From contig JAJTEL010000002.1 in NCBI GenBank assembly GCA_021299715.1, positions 434,001-498,000 of the forward strand: DNA of 64,000 nt, given 5' to 3'. The translations under genes and the position numbers were made by a program. The notes below the pieces were generated by a model. The model saw only the letters and a program-made list of their open reading frames with translations. It did not search any database and had not been told where the DNA came from. Below are positions 33,040 to 42,557 of this stretch, piece by piece. The number at the start of each line of letters is the position of its first letter. Within the stretch, counting starts at the first letter, position 1. Source of the stretch: Ilumatobacteraceae bacterium (GTDB taxonomy: Bacteria; Actinomycetota; Acidimicrobiia; Acidimicrobiales; Ilumatobacteraceae).

Positions 33040-34863
33040 ATGACTGCCTCTCTTCGTAATGTCGCCATGGTGGCGCACGTTGACCATGGAAAGACCACAT
33101 TGGTCGACACCTTGTTGCGCTCTACCGGAGCTTTTGCCGCTCACCAGCAGGTGGTGGACCGAGTCATGGACTCTGACGCCCAGGAACGTGAACGCGGTAT
33201 CACCATTTTGGCCAAAGCCGCTCGCATCACATTCAAGGAAACGCTCATCAACTTGGTGGACACACCGGGACACGCCGACTTCGGTGGGGAAGTTGAACGA
33301 GCACTTGCACTGGTGGACGGCGTGGTGCTACTCGTTGACGCTGCCGAGGGTCCGCTTCCGCAAACCCGTTATGTGCTTTCAAAGGCTCTCGGACTTGGTC
33401 TTCCCACAATTTTGGTGATTAACAAAGTGGACCGAAGTGACGCCCGCCCTCAGGAAGTTCTTGAAGAAGTAGAACAACTGTTTCTCGATCTTGCTACGAA
33501 TGACGACCAACTTACGTTCCCCGTCATTTCTGCGGTTGCACGCGAAGGCCGAGCAATGCGTGGCATTGGCATGCCGCCAGACGACGCCGATCTTTCGTGC
33601 CTCTTAGAAACCATTTTGGATACGGTTCCCGCTCCAACTCACGATGCAACAGCTCCATTGACCGCTCTCGTTACCAACTTGGACGTTTCTGACTACTTGG
33701 GTCGTCTCGCCATTGGTCGCGTCCACAGCGGTGTCATGCACAAAGGTGACACCGTGGCTTTGTGGGGCAAAGATTCAAACGGAACCCCTATTCGTCGTCG
33801 CATAGTTCAGCTCAGTGTGTTCGACGGAATTGGACGCACCGAAGTAGACGAAATCTCAGCTGGAGATCTCTTCGTGCTTGCTGGTATTCCAGAAGTTGAA
33901 GTAGGAGACACTGTTGCCGCAATAGATGTCACCACTCCGTTGCCACGCCTTGAAGTTGACGAACCCGTTATTCGAATGGCGTTCGGAGTTAATACATCTC
34001 CGTATGCCGGACGAGAAGGCAAATTTGTTACGAGCCGCCACCTAAAGGAACGACTCGCAAAAGAGATTCTTGGCAACGTGTCTATTCGTATCGCAGACAC
34101 AGATTCACCCGATGTCACCAGTGTTGCTGGGCGTGGCGAATTACAGCTGGCTGTCCTCATTGAGAACATGCGTCGTGAAGGCTTCGAACTTCAGGTTGGT
34201 CGCCCAGAAGTTATTACGAAGGAGATCAACGGAAAGAAGCATGAGCCGTTGGAATCCGGAACATGTGATGTTCCCGATGAATTCGTGGGAGTTATCACCC
34301 AAACGCTCGCTCCGCGTAAGGGCCGAGTGACCGAACTGCGCGCCGGCGACCCAGGTCGCACAATCGTCCATTTCGAAGCACCTTCTCGTGGCCTTATCGG
34401 ATTCCGTTCCATGCTGATGACGTCAACACGTGGCACCGCTCTACTGAACCAAACTCACGCAGGCTGGATGCCATGGGCAGGCGAGCTTCCACACCGCACA
34501 AACGGAGCTCTTATTTCCGACCGCATGGGAACCACAACTTCTTATGCTCTCGACAATCTTCAAAAGAGTGGAGAGTTCTTCTTGGACCCTGGCACCGAAG
34601 TGTACGAGGGAATGGTTGTAGGCCAAGCAGCACGTAATGAAGAGATGGTTCTCAACGTTGTTCGTGCGAAGGAAAAAAACAACATTCGTACACATAGCCA
34701 CGACGACGGCCCCAAATTGGCAGCTCCCATTATTCACACGCTGGAAACCGCCATTGAATGGATTGGTGATGACGAGCTCGTTGAAGTGACTCCAAATAGC
34801 ATTCGAATTCGCAAGCGCTTCCTCACATTGGAAGATCGCCGACGTCAATCAAAAGGCAAGTAG
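33040..34863 (+). CDS. typA: Ribosome-associated GTPase TypA/BipA
   Basis: Translational GTPase of 607 residues, the normal length. G1 is [10 protein letters not shown] (residues 11-20), G3 DTPGHADF, G4 NKVDR; the EF-G-like domains and the specific C-terminal domain (about 380-600) follow, including [20 protein letters not shown] and the [10 protein letters not shown] region. It binds the ribosome and helps 50S assembly and growth at low temperature or under stress in studied bacteria. It converges closely on the Cys-rich protein gene. Confidence 0.97.
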   Translation: MTASLRNVAMVAHVDHGKTTLVDTLLRSTGAFAAHQQVVDRVMDSDAQERERGITILAKAARITFKETLINLVDTPGHADFGGEVERALALVDGVVLLVDAAEGPLPQTRYVLSKALGLGLPTILVINKVDRSDARPQEVLEEVEQLFLDLATNDDQLTFPVISAVAREGRAMRGIGMPPDDADLSCLLETILDTVPAPTHDATAPLTALVTNLDVSDYLGRLAIGRVHSGVMHKGDTVALWGKDSNGTPIRRRIVQLSVFDGIGRTEVDEISAGDLFVLAGIPEVEVGDTVAAIDVTTPLPRLEVDEPVIRMAFGVNTSPYAGREGKFVTSRHLKERLAKEILGNVSIRIADTDSPDVTSVAGRGELQLAVLIENMRREGFELQVGRPEVITKEINGKKHEPLESGTCDVPDEFVGVITQTLAPRKGRVTELRAGDPGRTIVHFEAPSRGLIGFRSMLMTSTRGTALLNQTHAGWMPWAGELPHRTNGALISDRMGTTTSYALDNLQKSGEFFLDPGTEVYEGMVVGQAARNEEMVLNVVRAKEKNNIRTHSHDDGPKLAAPIIHTLETAIEWIGDDELVEVTPNSIRIRKRFLTLEDRRRQSKGK

Positions 34864-34871
34864 ACGTACTT

Positions 34872-35609
34872 CTACTTCTGTGTACGAGATCGCACTGCTG
34901 GATGGGGAAGCGGTACTGCTGTGGGTCTAGTGAGTTGCTCGACCATCACTTTGTAGGCCTTCGCTCCCATCATCTCTGTTAATTCGTCTTTGAAAAACAC
35001 ATAAGCGGGGTCTTTGCCGACAAATGCGTCTGCAGATTCGGTACACCACCAGTGGAAGTCATCTCCGCCTTCGCCCCAGTCGCGGCGTTTCCATTCACGG
35101 ATCGTGGAAATGACATAACCGCCATCTTCGGTGTAGTCCTCATGTCGAACGGGGACTTGCCAGCACACATCGGGTTTCCAATCCATATGTCGTTCGCCCG
35201 CCTCAACTGCAGCGATATGAAACGCGCACCCAGTGCCACCTTCAAATCCTGGCGGGTTATGGAAAATGCAGGCACCATTCACCACACGGGTTTTCATGTC
35301 GTCGCCTTTACCAACAAGCCACTTGCCGTCTTTGCCCTTGTCGAAATTCTTCCAGTGCTTGCGCTTTAGGCGCTTGACATACTTCTTCACCGACTTCATG
35401 TCGTCTTCATCTAAGAAGTGAGCGCCGTACGAGCAGCAACCCTGCATCAGTTCTGGAGTTGGGTCATCGTGCACGCCCTTGCAACCTTCGCCATAAATGC
35501 ACTTGTAATTAGAACGCAAGAACGTTGCGTCAATCATCCATGTGCGTAATTCATCGGGATCTTCAAAACTGACCCACTCGCGTGGCTGCTCTTCTCTCAA
35601 CACAGTCAT
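34872..35609 (-). CDS. Cysteine-rich conserved protein of unknown function
   Basis: 245-residue soluble protein with ten cysteines, several in spaced pairs: YKCIYGEGCKG, QGCCSYGAHF, ACIFHNP, GTGCAFH, DVCWQVP and WWCTES. This pattern suggests a bound metal or iron-sulfur cluster, in the manner of YkgJ/DUF3109-like proteins, but I cannot confirm the family. A Lys-rich segment (about residues 75-105) may contact nucleic acid. Eight bases separate its stop from typA, and its start faces a small gene. No catalytic residues are recognisable. Confidence 0.72.
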   Translation of the reverse strand: MTVLREEQPREWVSFEDPDELRTWMIDATFLRSNYKCIYGEGCKGVHDDPTPELMQGCCSYGAHFLDEDDMKSVKKYVKRLKRKHWKNFDKGKDGKWLVGKGDDMKTRVVNGACIFHNPPGFEGGTGCAFHIAAVEAGERHMDWKPDVCWQVPVRHEDYTEDGGYVISTIREWKRRDWGEGGDDFHWWCTESADAFVGKDPAYVFFKDELTEMMGAKAYKVMVEQLTRPTAVPLPHPAVRSRTQK

Positions 35610-35653
35610 TTACTCTAGGTGATAACGCACCACCAACGTGTATGAACTGAAGA

Positions 35654-35670
35654 TGTACCATCGATGTACA
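35654..35670. promoter_or_regulatory. Imperfect palindrome TGTAC-CATCGAT-GTACA
   Basis: 17-base near-palindrome between two divergent genes, upstream of the ribosome site of the small gene at 35698. It is a possible operator; no regulator is linked. Confidence 0.3.
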
Positions 35671-35686
35671 CACGACGCGCTTCGAT

Positions 35687-35691
35687 GGAGG
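35687..35691 (+). promoter_or_regulatory. Shine-Dalgarno site deciding a small-gene start
   Basis: GGAGG six bases before GTG 35698 is the strongest ribosome site of the area and supports the short form of the gene over ATG starts at 35638 or 35653. Confidence 0.65.
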
Positions 35692-35697
35692 ACCAGG

Positions 35698-35883
35698 GTG
35701 AAAGACCGCGAAACCATTGCCTCGGAACTTCAGACAATTGCTGAAGATCTCAATGACCTGTCAATGCGTCTTCTCTCCGATGCAATTGAGGCTGGGCAAA
35801 CCACACGACCACCGGAAGAAAAGAACGTCTCCCAGGCGCGGCGAGCAGTGGAGAAAGCGATCCACCATCTCACCTCTCTCTAA
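35698..35883 (+). CDS. Small helical hypothetical protein
   Basis: 61 residues, predicted to be mostly alpha-helical: an amphipathic start (KDRETIASELQTIAEDLNDL) and a second helix (SQARRAVEKAIHHLTSL) joined by a Pro/Glu linker. I do not recognise it; the shape suits a small homodimer or regulator. A clear GGAGG site marks the GTG start, which supports real translation. The stop interlocks with the LOG-family gene stop (CTAA). Confidence 0.65.
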   Translation: MKDRETIASELQTIAEDLNDLSMRLLSDAIEAGQTTRPPEEKNVSQARRAVEKAIHHLTSL

Positions 35884-36905
35884 TATTCGTTCAACGCATC
35901 AATCAGTGGTCGAAGGTCGGCAAATCCTTTTGCTGTGTAATTGAATGAAATTCTTGTGAGATTCTCATTGTCGTTGTCTCGAACTTCTTCCGGTGTTGGA
36001 CCGCCTTGCAGAAACGCTTCACCATCTCCGATATGAGAGAACTGCTGCGACAACGCAAGAACATCGGGGGAGGGAAGTGGCCTCTGAACTCGTATGTACA
36101 GGCGGTTGTCAACAAATCGAATGGAGTGGTAGTTCCGATAGAAACCAACCACTTCACTGACTGCCTCGTGGATGTTGTCTGTGATCTTGTACAACGAGAT
36201 GTCAGACGGACTAATCAATCCGTGGGCCAGAAGCAAAGGTTCCATAGTTGCCATTAGGGGAGTCCAGAAAGGGTCGCCTGGCACTTCAAGAAACACGATG
36301 GGAACAGGAACTGATTTTGCAGTTTGTGCCAGTGTGAGAAGTTCAAAGGTCTCGTCGAGTGTTCCGAAGCCGCCAGGTAAACACAGAAATGCGTGTGATT
36401 CTTTAACCAACATGAGTTTGCGTGTAAAGAAATATCGCATGCTCACATATTTTTCGTCGCCTGCAATGACCGAATTGGCCCCAGTTTCAAACGGCAGACG
36501 TATAGATACGCCTATAGAGCGTTCGCGCCCAGCACCTTTCATACCAGCTTCCATGATTCCTGGACCGGCACCCGTGACCACCATAAATCCGGCATCTGCC
36601 AACTCTTTTGCGGTGTTAACGGTTAACGAATAGATGGGGTTATCGGGGGTGGTACGTGCCGAACCGAATATAGACACCTTCCGCACGTCTCTATACGGAG
36701 CAAACATGTCGAAAGCACGAGTCATTTCTTCGAGAGCAGTACTTGCAATCTTGACATCAAGTGACGAACCGTCGCCGTCGTAGAGATCGGCCGACGCCTT
36801 GAGAAGACGCTGAAAGAACCGACGGTCCGCTGGTGTACGTGATCCTGCAGAATACGCAGCCTCTATCTGTTTCACAGCCGCGTGAAAATCTTCTTGAAGA
36901 CCCAT
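35880..36905 (-). CDS. LOG family (TIGR00730-type) nucleotide phosphoribohydrolase-like protein
   Basis: Rossmann-fold protein of the LOG/YgdH group, 341 residues. The signature VVTGAGPGIMEAGMKGAG and the GGFGTLDETFE motif (active-site Glu) are both present. Small LOG proteins release cytokinin bases from nucleotide monophosphates; the longer bacterial forms like this one are linked to nucleotide hydrolysis with less defined roles. It has about 65 extra N-terminal and 80 extra C-terminal residues compared with the about 190-residue forms. It is the last gene of the leftward operon with tal. Confidence 0.87.
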   Translation of the reverse strand: MGLQEDFHAAVKQIEAAYSAGSRTPADRRFFQRLLKASADLYDGDGSSLDVKIASTALEEMTRAFDMFAPYRDVRKVSIFGSARTTPDNPIYSLTVNTAKELADAGFMVVTGAGPGIMEAGMKGAGRERSIGVSIRLPFETGANSVIAGDEKYVSMRYFFTRKLMLVKESHAFLCLPGGFGTLDETFELLTLAQTAKSVPVPIVFLEVPGDPFWTPLMATMEPLLLAHGLISPSDISLYKITDNIHEAVSEVVGFYRNYHSIRFVDNRLYIRVQRPLPSPDVLALSQQFSHIGDGEAFLQGGPTPEEVRDNDNENLTRISFNYTAKGFADLRPLIDALNEY

Positions 36906-36919
36906 GCTTGGAGGTTACT

Positions 36920-38023
36920 TCAGGACAACGACGCTGCCTTGTCGCGTAATGCATCGAGGAGTTCTTGAAAACTCTTTATGAAAGAGGAAACTCCTTCTTG
37001 CTCTAATTTTGTTGACACCGCGGTCATATCTACACCCAAAGAATGAAGTCGTTCCCAAATGCGGTGCGCTTCTGAAATATTTGCATCAATAGTGCGAGAC
37101 ACGTTTCCATGATGTGCAAAAGCACTCAATGTTGCGTCTGGCAACGTATTGACTGTGTGCGGTCCAATCAGCTCGTCTACATACAGCGTGTCTGGGTATG
37201 CAGGATTCTTTGTAGAAGTTGACGCCCACAGCGGACGCTGAACATGTGCACCCGCGTTAGCCAAGGCCTGCCATCTCGGACCAGAGAACACCTGCGTGAA
37301 CAATTCGTAGGCCAACTTTGCCTGAGCAATTGCCGCCTTGCCTTTTAGAGCCAAGGCCTCTGGCGATTTAATGTGATCGAGTAACTGATCGACTTCGTTA
37401 TCGACTCGACTAATGAAAAAACTGGCCACACTGTGAACTGAACGCAGTGGGTGACCGGCATTCATGCGATCCTCTAGGCCTGCCACGTACGCCTCCATCA
37501 CCTCTGCATAACGCTGAAGGCTGAAGATAAGGGTGACATTCACACTGCGACCCTCGGCAATCATTGTTCGGATTGCTGGCAGACCCTCTGGAGTACCTGG
37601 GATTTTGATCATGACATTCGCGCGATTGATCTTGTTATGAAGATCGCGAGCAGCACGTAATGTTGCATCTCCGTCGTGAGCAAGTGTTGGGTCGACTTCT
37701 ACGCTGACAAACCCGTCCACTCCCGCAGATGATTCATAGAGTTCGCTGAATTCGTCGAGGGCTCCGTTGATGTCGGCAACCACCATCTCCCAGTACGCCT
37801 GTTCAGGAGTAAGACCGCGCTCGATTTCTGTGGCGAACTGTTCGTCATAGTCCTGCGAACCTTGAATCGCTTTCTGGAAAATAGTGGGATTTGATGTCAG
37901 ACCACGCACACCATCAGCAATGAGATTTCGAAGTGTGCCATGAACGAGATAGCCGCGCTGCAAATTGTCTAGCCACGGACTTTGTCCCTGTTGGCTAAAG
38001 ACCGATTGCAGGGGAGTGTTCAT
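36920..38023 (-). CDS. tal: Transaldolase
   Basis: Moves a three-carbon unit between sugar phosphates in the non-oxidative pentose phosphate pathway. 367 residues, the long actinobacterial form. Signatures are GLTSNPTIFQKAI, FVSVEVDPTLAHD and VMIKIPGTPEGLPAI, the last holding the Schiff-base lysine. The start overlaps the stop of tkt by four bases, giving a coupled tkt-tal pair. Confidence 0.96.
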   Translation of the reverse strand: MNTPLQSVFSQQGQSPWLDNLQRGYLVHGTLRNLIADGVRGLTSNPTIFQKAIQGSQDYDEQFATEIERGLTPEQAYWEMVVADINGALDEFSELYESSAGVDGFVSVEVDPTLAHDGDATLRAARDLHNKINRANVMIKIPGTPEGLPAIRTMIAEGRSVNVTLIFSLQRYAEVMEAYVAGLEDRMNAGHPLRSVHSVASFFISRVDNEVDQLLDHIKSPEALALKGKAAIAQAKLAYELFTQVFSGPRWQALANAGAHVQRPLWASTSTKNPAYPDTLYVDELIGPHTVNTLPDATLSAFAHHGNVSRTIDANISEAHRIWERLHSLGVDMTAVSTKLEQEGVSSFIKSFQELLDALRDKAASLS

Positions 38024-39975
38024 CCGAGCACGGCCGCTTTTGTAGTTTCAGCGACGTGCGCGGCAGTAATTCCTAGTTTCTCCATCACCACGTTGCCCGG
38101 AGCGCTGGCGCCAAAACGGTCAATACCTACGCAGTGAGTGGCAATGTGATGCCAGCCGAATGTTGATCCAGCCTCCACACTGATTCGTGGCAAGGTGCGA
38201 GGAATGATTGCTTCTTGTTGGGCCGACGTTAAGGATGCGAATCTTTCCCATGACGGCATTGAAACCACATTGACGTCGATGCCGTCGTTCTGCAAGATGC
38301 GTGATGCATCCATTGCAACAGAGAGTTCACTTCCCGTAGCGATAAGAGTGGCCTTAGGAGACGCGGTTGAATGGATAATGGCTGCACCCGGATGAACAGC
38401 AGAACCATCGGTGAGTGCTGGCACATTCTGGCGAGACAAAATGATTGCAGTAGGTCCGTCATGCGTGACAGCCGCTAACCACGCAGCAGATGTTTCATTG
38501 GGGTCAGCGGGTCGTATGACTTGAAGTCCGGGAATTGCTCGAAGAGAGGCCAGGTGCTCCACCGGCTGATGTGTTGGTCCGTCTTCACCAACTCCAACGG
38601 AGTCATGACTAAAGACGAAAACACACCGAGCCTTTGACAGTGCGGCAAGTCGAATGCTGGGGCGCATATAGTCGGCGAACACGAAAAACGTGCCGCCCAC
38701 CGGGATGACTCCACCGTGGAGAGCCATACCAACAAGTGCTGCACCCATCGCATGTTCACGAATGCCGTAATACACCTGCTTGCCAGATCGGTTGGTGGCA
38801 GAAAATGCAGAAGTTCCCGCAAGTTTTGCTCCGGTGTTTCCCGTGAGATCTGCAGCACCGGCTAGGACATGGGGCAAGGCGTCGTTCGTGGCTTCCAACA
38901 CCTTTTGAAATGCTTGTCGAGTAGCGAGGTTGGTATCGGGAGTGAACACCGGCAGTGCGGGAGCGATGTTTGATGCGAGCGGAAGTTCGTGCTGGGTTTT
39001 CAGTGCTGTGCGAACTTCTTCAGAGTTCAGTGACACCCACTCAGACACACATTGCTGACCTCGAGTTGCCATATGGTTTCGATACGCAGCAACCACATCG
39101 TCGGGTGCCCAAAATGGTTCATCGGGAATTCCCATCACCTTTTTGGTAGACGACACAAGTTCTGCAGTAAACGGATTGCCGTGTGCTTCGTGTTTATCGG
39201 TGAGCTCGGGCGAAGGATGACCTATGTGGGAACGCAGTACCACAAGAGTTGGTGACCCAACGTTCTGCCGCGCTTGCAACAAGACTCGTTCAAGTGCATC
39301 ACAATCATCGGCTATTTCGCCTGCCTCAATGACATTCCAACCGTACGAGCGGAAACGGGCTGGCACATCGTCGGTACAGGTGAGGTCTGTTGAACCGTCA
39401 ATGGTGATTTTGTTGTCGTCAAAAATGCAAATTAAATGGTCCAAGTTGAGATGACCGGCAAGCGATGCAGCCTCGTGGCTGATTCCTTCCATTAAGCAAC
39501 CATCACCCGCAATGACGAATGTGTGGTGGTTAATGGCTACAGGCCCATGCTCGGCTCGCAAATGTTCTTCGGCGATAGCCATTCCAACAGCATTGGCAAA
39601 ACCCTGTCCGAGAGGCCCCGTTGTTACTTCGACACCTGCAGTATGTCCAGCCTCGGGGTGACCTGGCGTTGCCGAATCCCACTGTCGGAAATTCTTCAGG
39701 TCGTCCAGCGTGAGGCCCCATCCACCAAGGAACAACATGGCGTACTGAAGTATCGATGCATGGCCGTTGGACAAAATGATGCGGTCGCGATTGACCCATG
39801 TGGGATCACCTGGATGATGTTGAAGAACTCTGCTGTACAGCACATGAGCTAGCGGTGCAAGAGACATTGCTGTTCCTTGATGCCCGCTCTTTGCCTTTAG
39901 CGGTGCATCCATCGCTAGACCGCGTATGAGCGAAATGGAGAGCGCGTCTTGTTCTGCCGTCAGTTTGTTAGCCAC
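38020..39975 (-). CDS. tkt: Transketolase
   Basis: TPP-dependent enzyme of the pentose phosphate pathway, 651 residues. GPLGQGFANAVGMA, the TPP motif IAGDGCLMEGISHEA through DDNKITIDG, and the C-terminal HDSVGVGEDGPTHQPVEHLA segment are all present. It exchanges two-carbon units between ketoses and aldoses. It overlaps nagA upstream by eight bases and tal downstream by four, so sugar-phosphate flow and amino-sugar entry are joined in one operon. Confidence 0.97.
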   Translation of the reverse strand: MANKLTAEQDALSISLIRGLAMDAPLKAKSGHQGTAMSLAPLAHVLYSRVLQHHPGDPTWVNRDRIILSNGHASILQYAMLFLGGWGLTLDDLKNFRQWDSATPGHPEAGHTAGVEVTTGPLGQGFANAVGMAIAEEHLRAEHGPVAINHHTFVIAGDGCLMEGISHEAASLAGHLNLDHLICIFDDNKITIDGSTDLTCTDDVPARFRSYGWNVIEAGEIADDCDALERVLLQARQNVGSPTLVVLRSHIGHPSPELTDKHEAHGNPFTAELVSSTKKVMGIPDEPFWAPDDVVAAYRNHMATRGQQCVSEWVSLNSEEVRTALKTQHELPLASNIAPALPVFTPDTNLATRQAFQKVLEATNDALPHVLAGAADLTGNTGAKLAGTSAFSATNRSGKQVYYGIREHAMGAALVGMALHGGVIPVGGTFFVFADYMRPSIRLAALSKARCVFVFSHDSVGVGEDGPTHQPVEHLASLRAIPGLQVIRPADPNETSAAWLAAVTHDGPTAIILSRQNVPALTDGSAVHPGAAIIHSTASPKATLIATGSELSVAMDASRILQNDGIDVNVVSMPSWERFASLTSAQQEAIIPRTLPRISVEAGSTFGWHHIATHCVGIDRFGASAPGNVVMEKLGITAAHVAETTKAAVLG

Positions 39976-41059
39976 GTTGGAACACTAATCGGCGATGTGT
40001 CTGAGAGACGTGAAGAGCTTCGTCGAAAGACACGAGCGAGACATCGTGACCGGCCGAGACGAGACCAAACTGTGGATAACCCACCAAGCGAGCAGGTGTA
40101 GATGTTGCTGCTCGGAGTGCGTCGGCGAGAGGCACGCCGCAGTGCACAACGGCACGGCGTACACATTCGGCTAGTGGCGTACATGAGCCAGCCAATGTTC
40201 CATCGGGGAGGCGAGGTGAGCCGTCGTCAATTGAGATACCCCGACGAAGAGCCCAATCGGAGTTCCAGGCGACCGAGTCGGATACCAGTGCAAGCGATTC
40301 TTGCCCTTTTACTTTGAATGCGAGCGCGACTGCGTCTGGCGACACGTGTACTAAATCTGCGATAAGACCAGCAACAACAGAATCGGTCAAGAGCGACGAG
40401 AGTGCCACACCACCATCACGATGATGAATGCCACTCATTCCATTAAATAAGTGAGTCACCATGGACGCCCCTGCAGTGACAGCAGCGTTGAATTGAGACG
40501 ACGTAGATCGCGTATGACCCAACGACACGGTGATTCCTTTGCGGGAGCACAATTGAATTGCTTGTACGGCATCTTTTTGCTCGGGCGCAATAGTGATGAG
40601 CCTCACACAGTTAGGGAGTGCATCGATCCAATCAAGATCGATGGGAACAATCCAGTCGGGCCTGTGCGCCCCAGGAGCGTCACCAAGAAATGGCCCTTCA
40701 ACATGTACACCCATACATCCTGTTGTGGTGTTTCGTAATGCGAGAGACAACCTGTTCAATGTCTCCATCATCGAGTCAAGCGGACCAGTAACAATTGTTC
40801 CCAACCACCACGATGTCCCTGCAGCCATCAAGAGAGAATCAAGACGTTCAAGATCTTCGGATGTTGCTGTCGCTACATCGACAGTGTCGAACCCGTTCAT
40901 TTGAACATCTATTAAGCCCGGACTCACCAAATAAACATCGGGCGAGTCAGACGTCAGTTCAATTGACTGAACAACTCCGTCATCGGAGAAGCAAAGAGCA
41001 GTTGGCCCGTGCAAAACATGGCCGTCAAAGAAATTTTCGGCGACTAGTCGTGACTGCAC
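39968..41059 (-). CDS. nagA: N-acetylglucosamine-6-phosphate deacetylase
   Basis: Amidohydrolase that deacetylates GlcNAc-6-phosphate, 363 residues. VSPGLIDVQMNGFDTVD is the family start of the barrel, GVHVEGPFLGDAPGAHRPD the metal-binding Glu segment, and VTHLFNGMSGIHHRDGG a further metal site; SDSVAW holds the catalytic Asp. It feeds cell-wall or chitin-derived amino sugars toward fructose-6-phosphate, which fits the tkt and tal genes that follow. No nagB is visible in the window. It begins nine bases after the desaturase stop. Confidence 0.93.
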   Translation of the reverse strand: MQSRLVAENFFDGHVLHGPTALCFSDDGVVQSIELTSDSPDVYLVSPGLIDVQMNGFDTVDVATATSEDLERLDSLLMAAGTSWWLGTIVTGPLDSMMETLNRLSLALRNTTTGCMGVHVEGPFLGDAPGAHRPDWIVPIDLDWIDALPNCVRLITIAPEQKDAVQAIQLCSRKGITVSLGHTRSTSSQFNAAVTAGASMVTHLFNGMSGIHHRDGGVALSSLLTDSVVAGLIADLVHVSPDAVALAFKVKGQESLALVSDSVAWNSDWALRRGISIDDGSPRLPDGTLAGSCTPLAECVRRAVVHCGVPLADALRAATSTPARLVGYPQFGLVSAGHDVSLVSFDEALHVSQTHRRLVFQRG

Positions 41060-41068
41060 ACCAAAAAA

Positions 41069-41842
41069 CTAGTTCGCTGTCGCTCCCGACGCCGACTGCG
41101 CCTTGGAAGTCAGACGAACATCACTAAAACGAAGAGTCGCAAGGCGAGTGGCCTTCAATGTCCGAATCACCCACCAACCAAAATCAATTTGACCTCGCTG
41201 GTGCGAGAGTCGTGGCGACGACGGAGCAGCGTGATGATTGTTGTGAAGTCCTTCGCCCATGGTGAAAAAAGCAAGCCATTGAAGATTCGTTGCTTCATTC
41301 GGATATGGACGCTTTCCGAAGTGATGTCCTAATGCATTAACGGCTGCGTTACCTGCAAGGTACACATTGGCGTGAATAAACGCCGCAAGTAAGCCCGTCC
41401 ACGGTCCAAGCACGACCATCAGGATGACTATTCCCAACCCCAGACCTGTTTTGTTGTGTCCAAAGAACCAGCGATCCCACTTATCGTCCGGTAGGTCACG
41501 CGCATATTTCGAGATAAGTGACGGGTCAGAAAGGGCTTTGCGATACAGCGCAACGTTCATCTTCTGAACAGTCCACCAACCCAACAGAACTGGCGAGTGC
41601 GGGTCACCTTCTTCATCTGTGTAGGCGTGGTGCTTGCGGTGCACTGCCACCCATTCTTTTGGCTTAATTCCCGTTGTGAGCCAGATAACGAGACGAAATA
41701 CCCACGCGACTGCTGGTCGAACAGTAAGAGCCCTATGACTGAGCGCTCGATGCAAATATACAGTGGTTCCCGTGTTCGCAAGCGTTGTGACGATGGCCGC
41801 GGCAATTACGGCGGCGAGTAGCGACGTCAAGATGGTGTCCAT
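41069..41842 (-). CDS. Acyl-CoA delta-9-type fatty acid desaturase
   Basis: Integral-membrane di-iron desaturase, 257 residues with about four membrane segments. The three histidine boxes are HRALSH (near 31-36), HRKHH (near 68-72) and HNNHH (near 199-203), the pattern of the SCD1-like class. It introduces a cis double bond to tune membrane fluidity. It is the first gene of the leftward operon with nagA, tkt, tal and the LOG-family gene. Reverse-strand TAGGGT ends six bases before the ATG, and a TetR-type palindrome lies directly upstream. Confidence 0.94.
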   Translation of the reverse strand: MDTILTSLLAAVIAAAIVTTLANTGTTVYLHRALSHRALTVRPAVAWVFRLVIWLTTGIKPKEWVAVHRKHHAYTDEEGDPHSPVLLGWWTVQKMNVALYRKALSDPSLISKYARDLPDDKWDRWFFGHNKTGLGLGIVILMVVLGPWTGLLAAFIHANVYLAGNAAVNALGHHFGKRPYPNEATNLQWLAFFTMGEGLHNNHHAAPSSPRLSHQRGQIDFGWWVIRTLKATRLATLRFSDVRLTSKAQSASGATAN

Positions 41843-41848
41843 GTGACA

Positions 41849-41854
41849 ACCCTA
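41849..41854 (-). promoter_or_regulatory. -10 element TAGGGT of the desaturase operon
   Basis: Reverse-strand TAGGGT ends six bases before the ATG at 41842; the palindrome at 41860-41877 begins five bases upstream. Confidence 0.55.
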
Positions 41855-41859
41855 GCCCA

Positions 41860-41877
41860 CTACCTACTAGTCGGTAG
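41860..41877. promoter_or_regulatory. TetR-type operator
   Basis: CTACCTACTAGTCGGTAG is an 18-base palindrome with a single mismatched pair, centred on ACTAGT. It lies between the divergent desaturase and TetR genes, next to the -10 of the first and about 14 bases upstream of the -10 of the second, so one bound dimer could control both. The arms follow the ACCGAC/GTCGGT style common for TetR proteins. Confidence 0.72.
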
Positions 41878-41890
41878 GGCGGAGCGCCGA

Positions 41891-41896
41891 TAAGTT
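41891..41896 (+). promoter_or_regulatory. -10 element TAAGTT of the tetR gene
   Basis: TAAGTT ends six bases before the GTG at 41903. Confidence 0.55.
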
Positions 41897-41902
41897 TTAG
41901 TT

Positions 41903-42523
41903 GTGGCCGACAATGAGTTTCCAGACCTTGCTCGAAGCACACGGGACCAGATACTCGATGAAGCCCTTCGATGCTTTGCCGAGCGAGGCTATGAAGGCAC
42001 GTCACTAAATGACATTGCGGCCGGGGTAGGTATTCGTAGACCGAGCCTTCTTCATCATTTCCCCAGCAAAGAAGCCCTCTACGGAGATGTCTTTGAACGA
42101 TTGCTGTCTGAATGGCTGGAGCGTTTGGAATTAGCCATCGCATCTCCCGCCTACGGATGGGACAAAGCAGAGTTGGTCTTACGTGCGGGCCTCGATTTGT
42201 TCGCTGATACACCTGACTACGTACGAATCATGCGACGAGAAGCCCTTGATGGAGGAGTACATCTGGGGATTGATCTCTCTGGCGTGCTGCGTCCCTTATT
42301 TGATGGAGCAGCTTCGTATTTGGACGCGCAGATGGATGCTGGTGTTTTCCATCGCCACGATTCACGTCACCTACTCATTACGGGTTACGGAGCCATCTTG
42401 AGTTATTTCTCTGATGCACCCTTTATTGACGGACTCTTCGACGACAATGCCATGACTCGCACCAACGTTGAACGACATCGCGAACACGTCATCTCGTTCT
42501 TCAAAGCCGCGTTATTGAAATAG
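41903..42523 (+). CDS. TetR family transcriptional regulator
   Basis: 206-residue repressor. The N-terminal helix-turn-helix covers about residues 12-58, with ILDEALRCFAERGYEGTSLNDIAAGVGI and the closing HHFPSKEALY turn. The C-terminal ligand domain (about 75-200) is of the type found in lipid- or acyl-CoA-responsive members, but the effector is not readable. Position, divergence and the palindrome between the genes argue that it controls itself and the desaturase operon. It starts with GTG without a ribosome site. Confidence 0.92.
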   Translation: MADNEFPDLARSTRDQILDEALRCFAERGYEGTSLNDIAAGVGIRRPSLLHHFPSKEALYGDVFERLLSEWLERLELAIASPAYGWDKAELVLRAGLDLFADTPDYVRIMRREALDGGVHLGIDLSGVLRPLFDGAASYLDAQMDAGVFHRHDSRHLLITGYGAILSYFSDAPFIDGLFDDNAMTRTNVERHREHVISFFKAALLK

Positions 42524-42545
42524 TCAACCCAACGCGCCGTTGGTC

Positions 42546-42551
42546 TACGGT
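42546..42551 (+). promoter_or_regulatory. -10 element TACGGT of the hydrolase gene
   Basis: TACGGT ends six bases before the ATG at 42558 and decides this start over TTG 42540. Confidence 0.55.
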
Positions 42552-42557
42552 TCTCTC

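Noticed and set aside
34858-34877. Seven-base stem AAGTAGA/TCTACTT between typA and the Cys-rich gene
   Set aside because: It is A/T-rich, overlaps both stop codons, and no U-tract follows on either strand; too weak to call a terminator.
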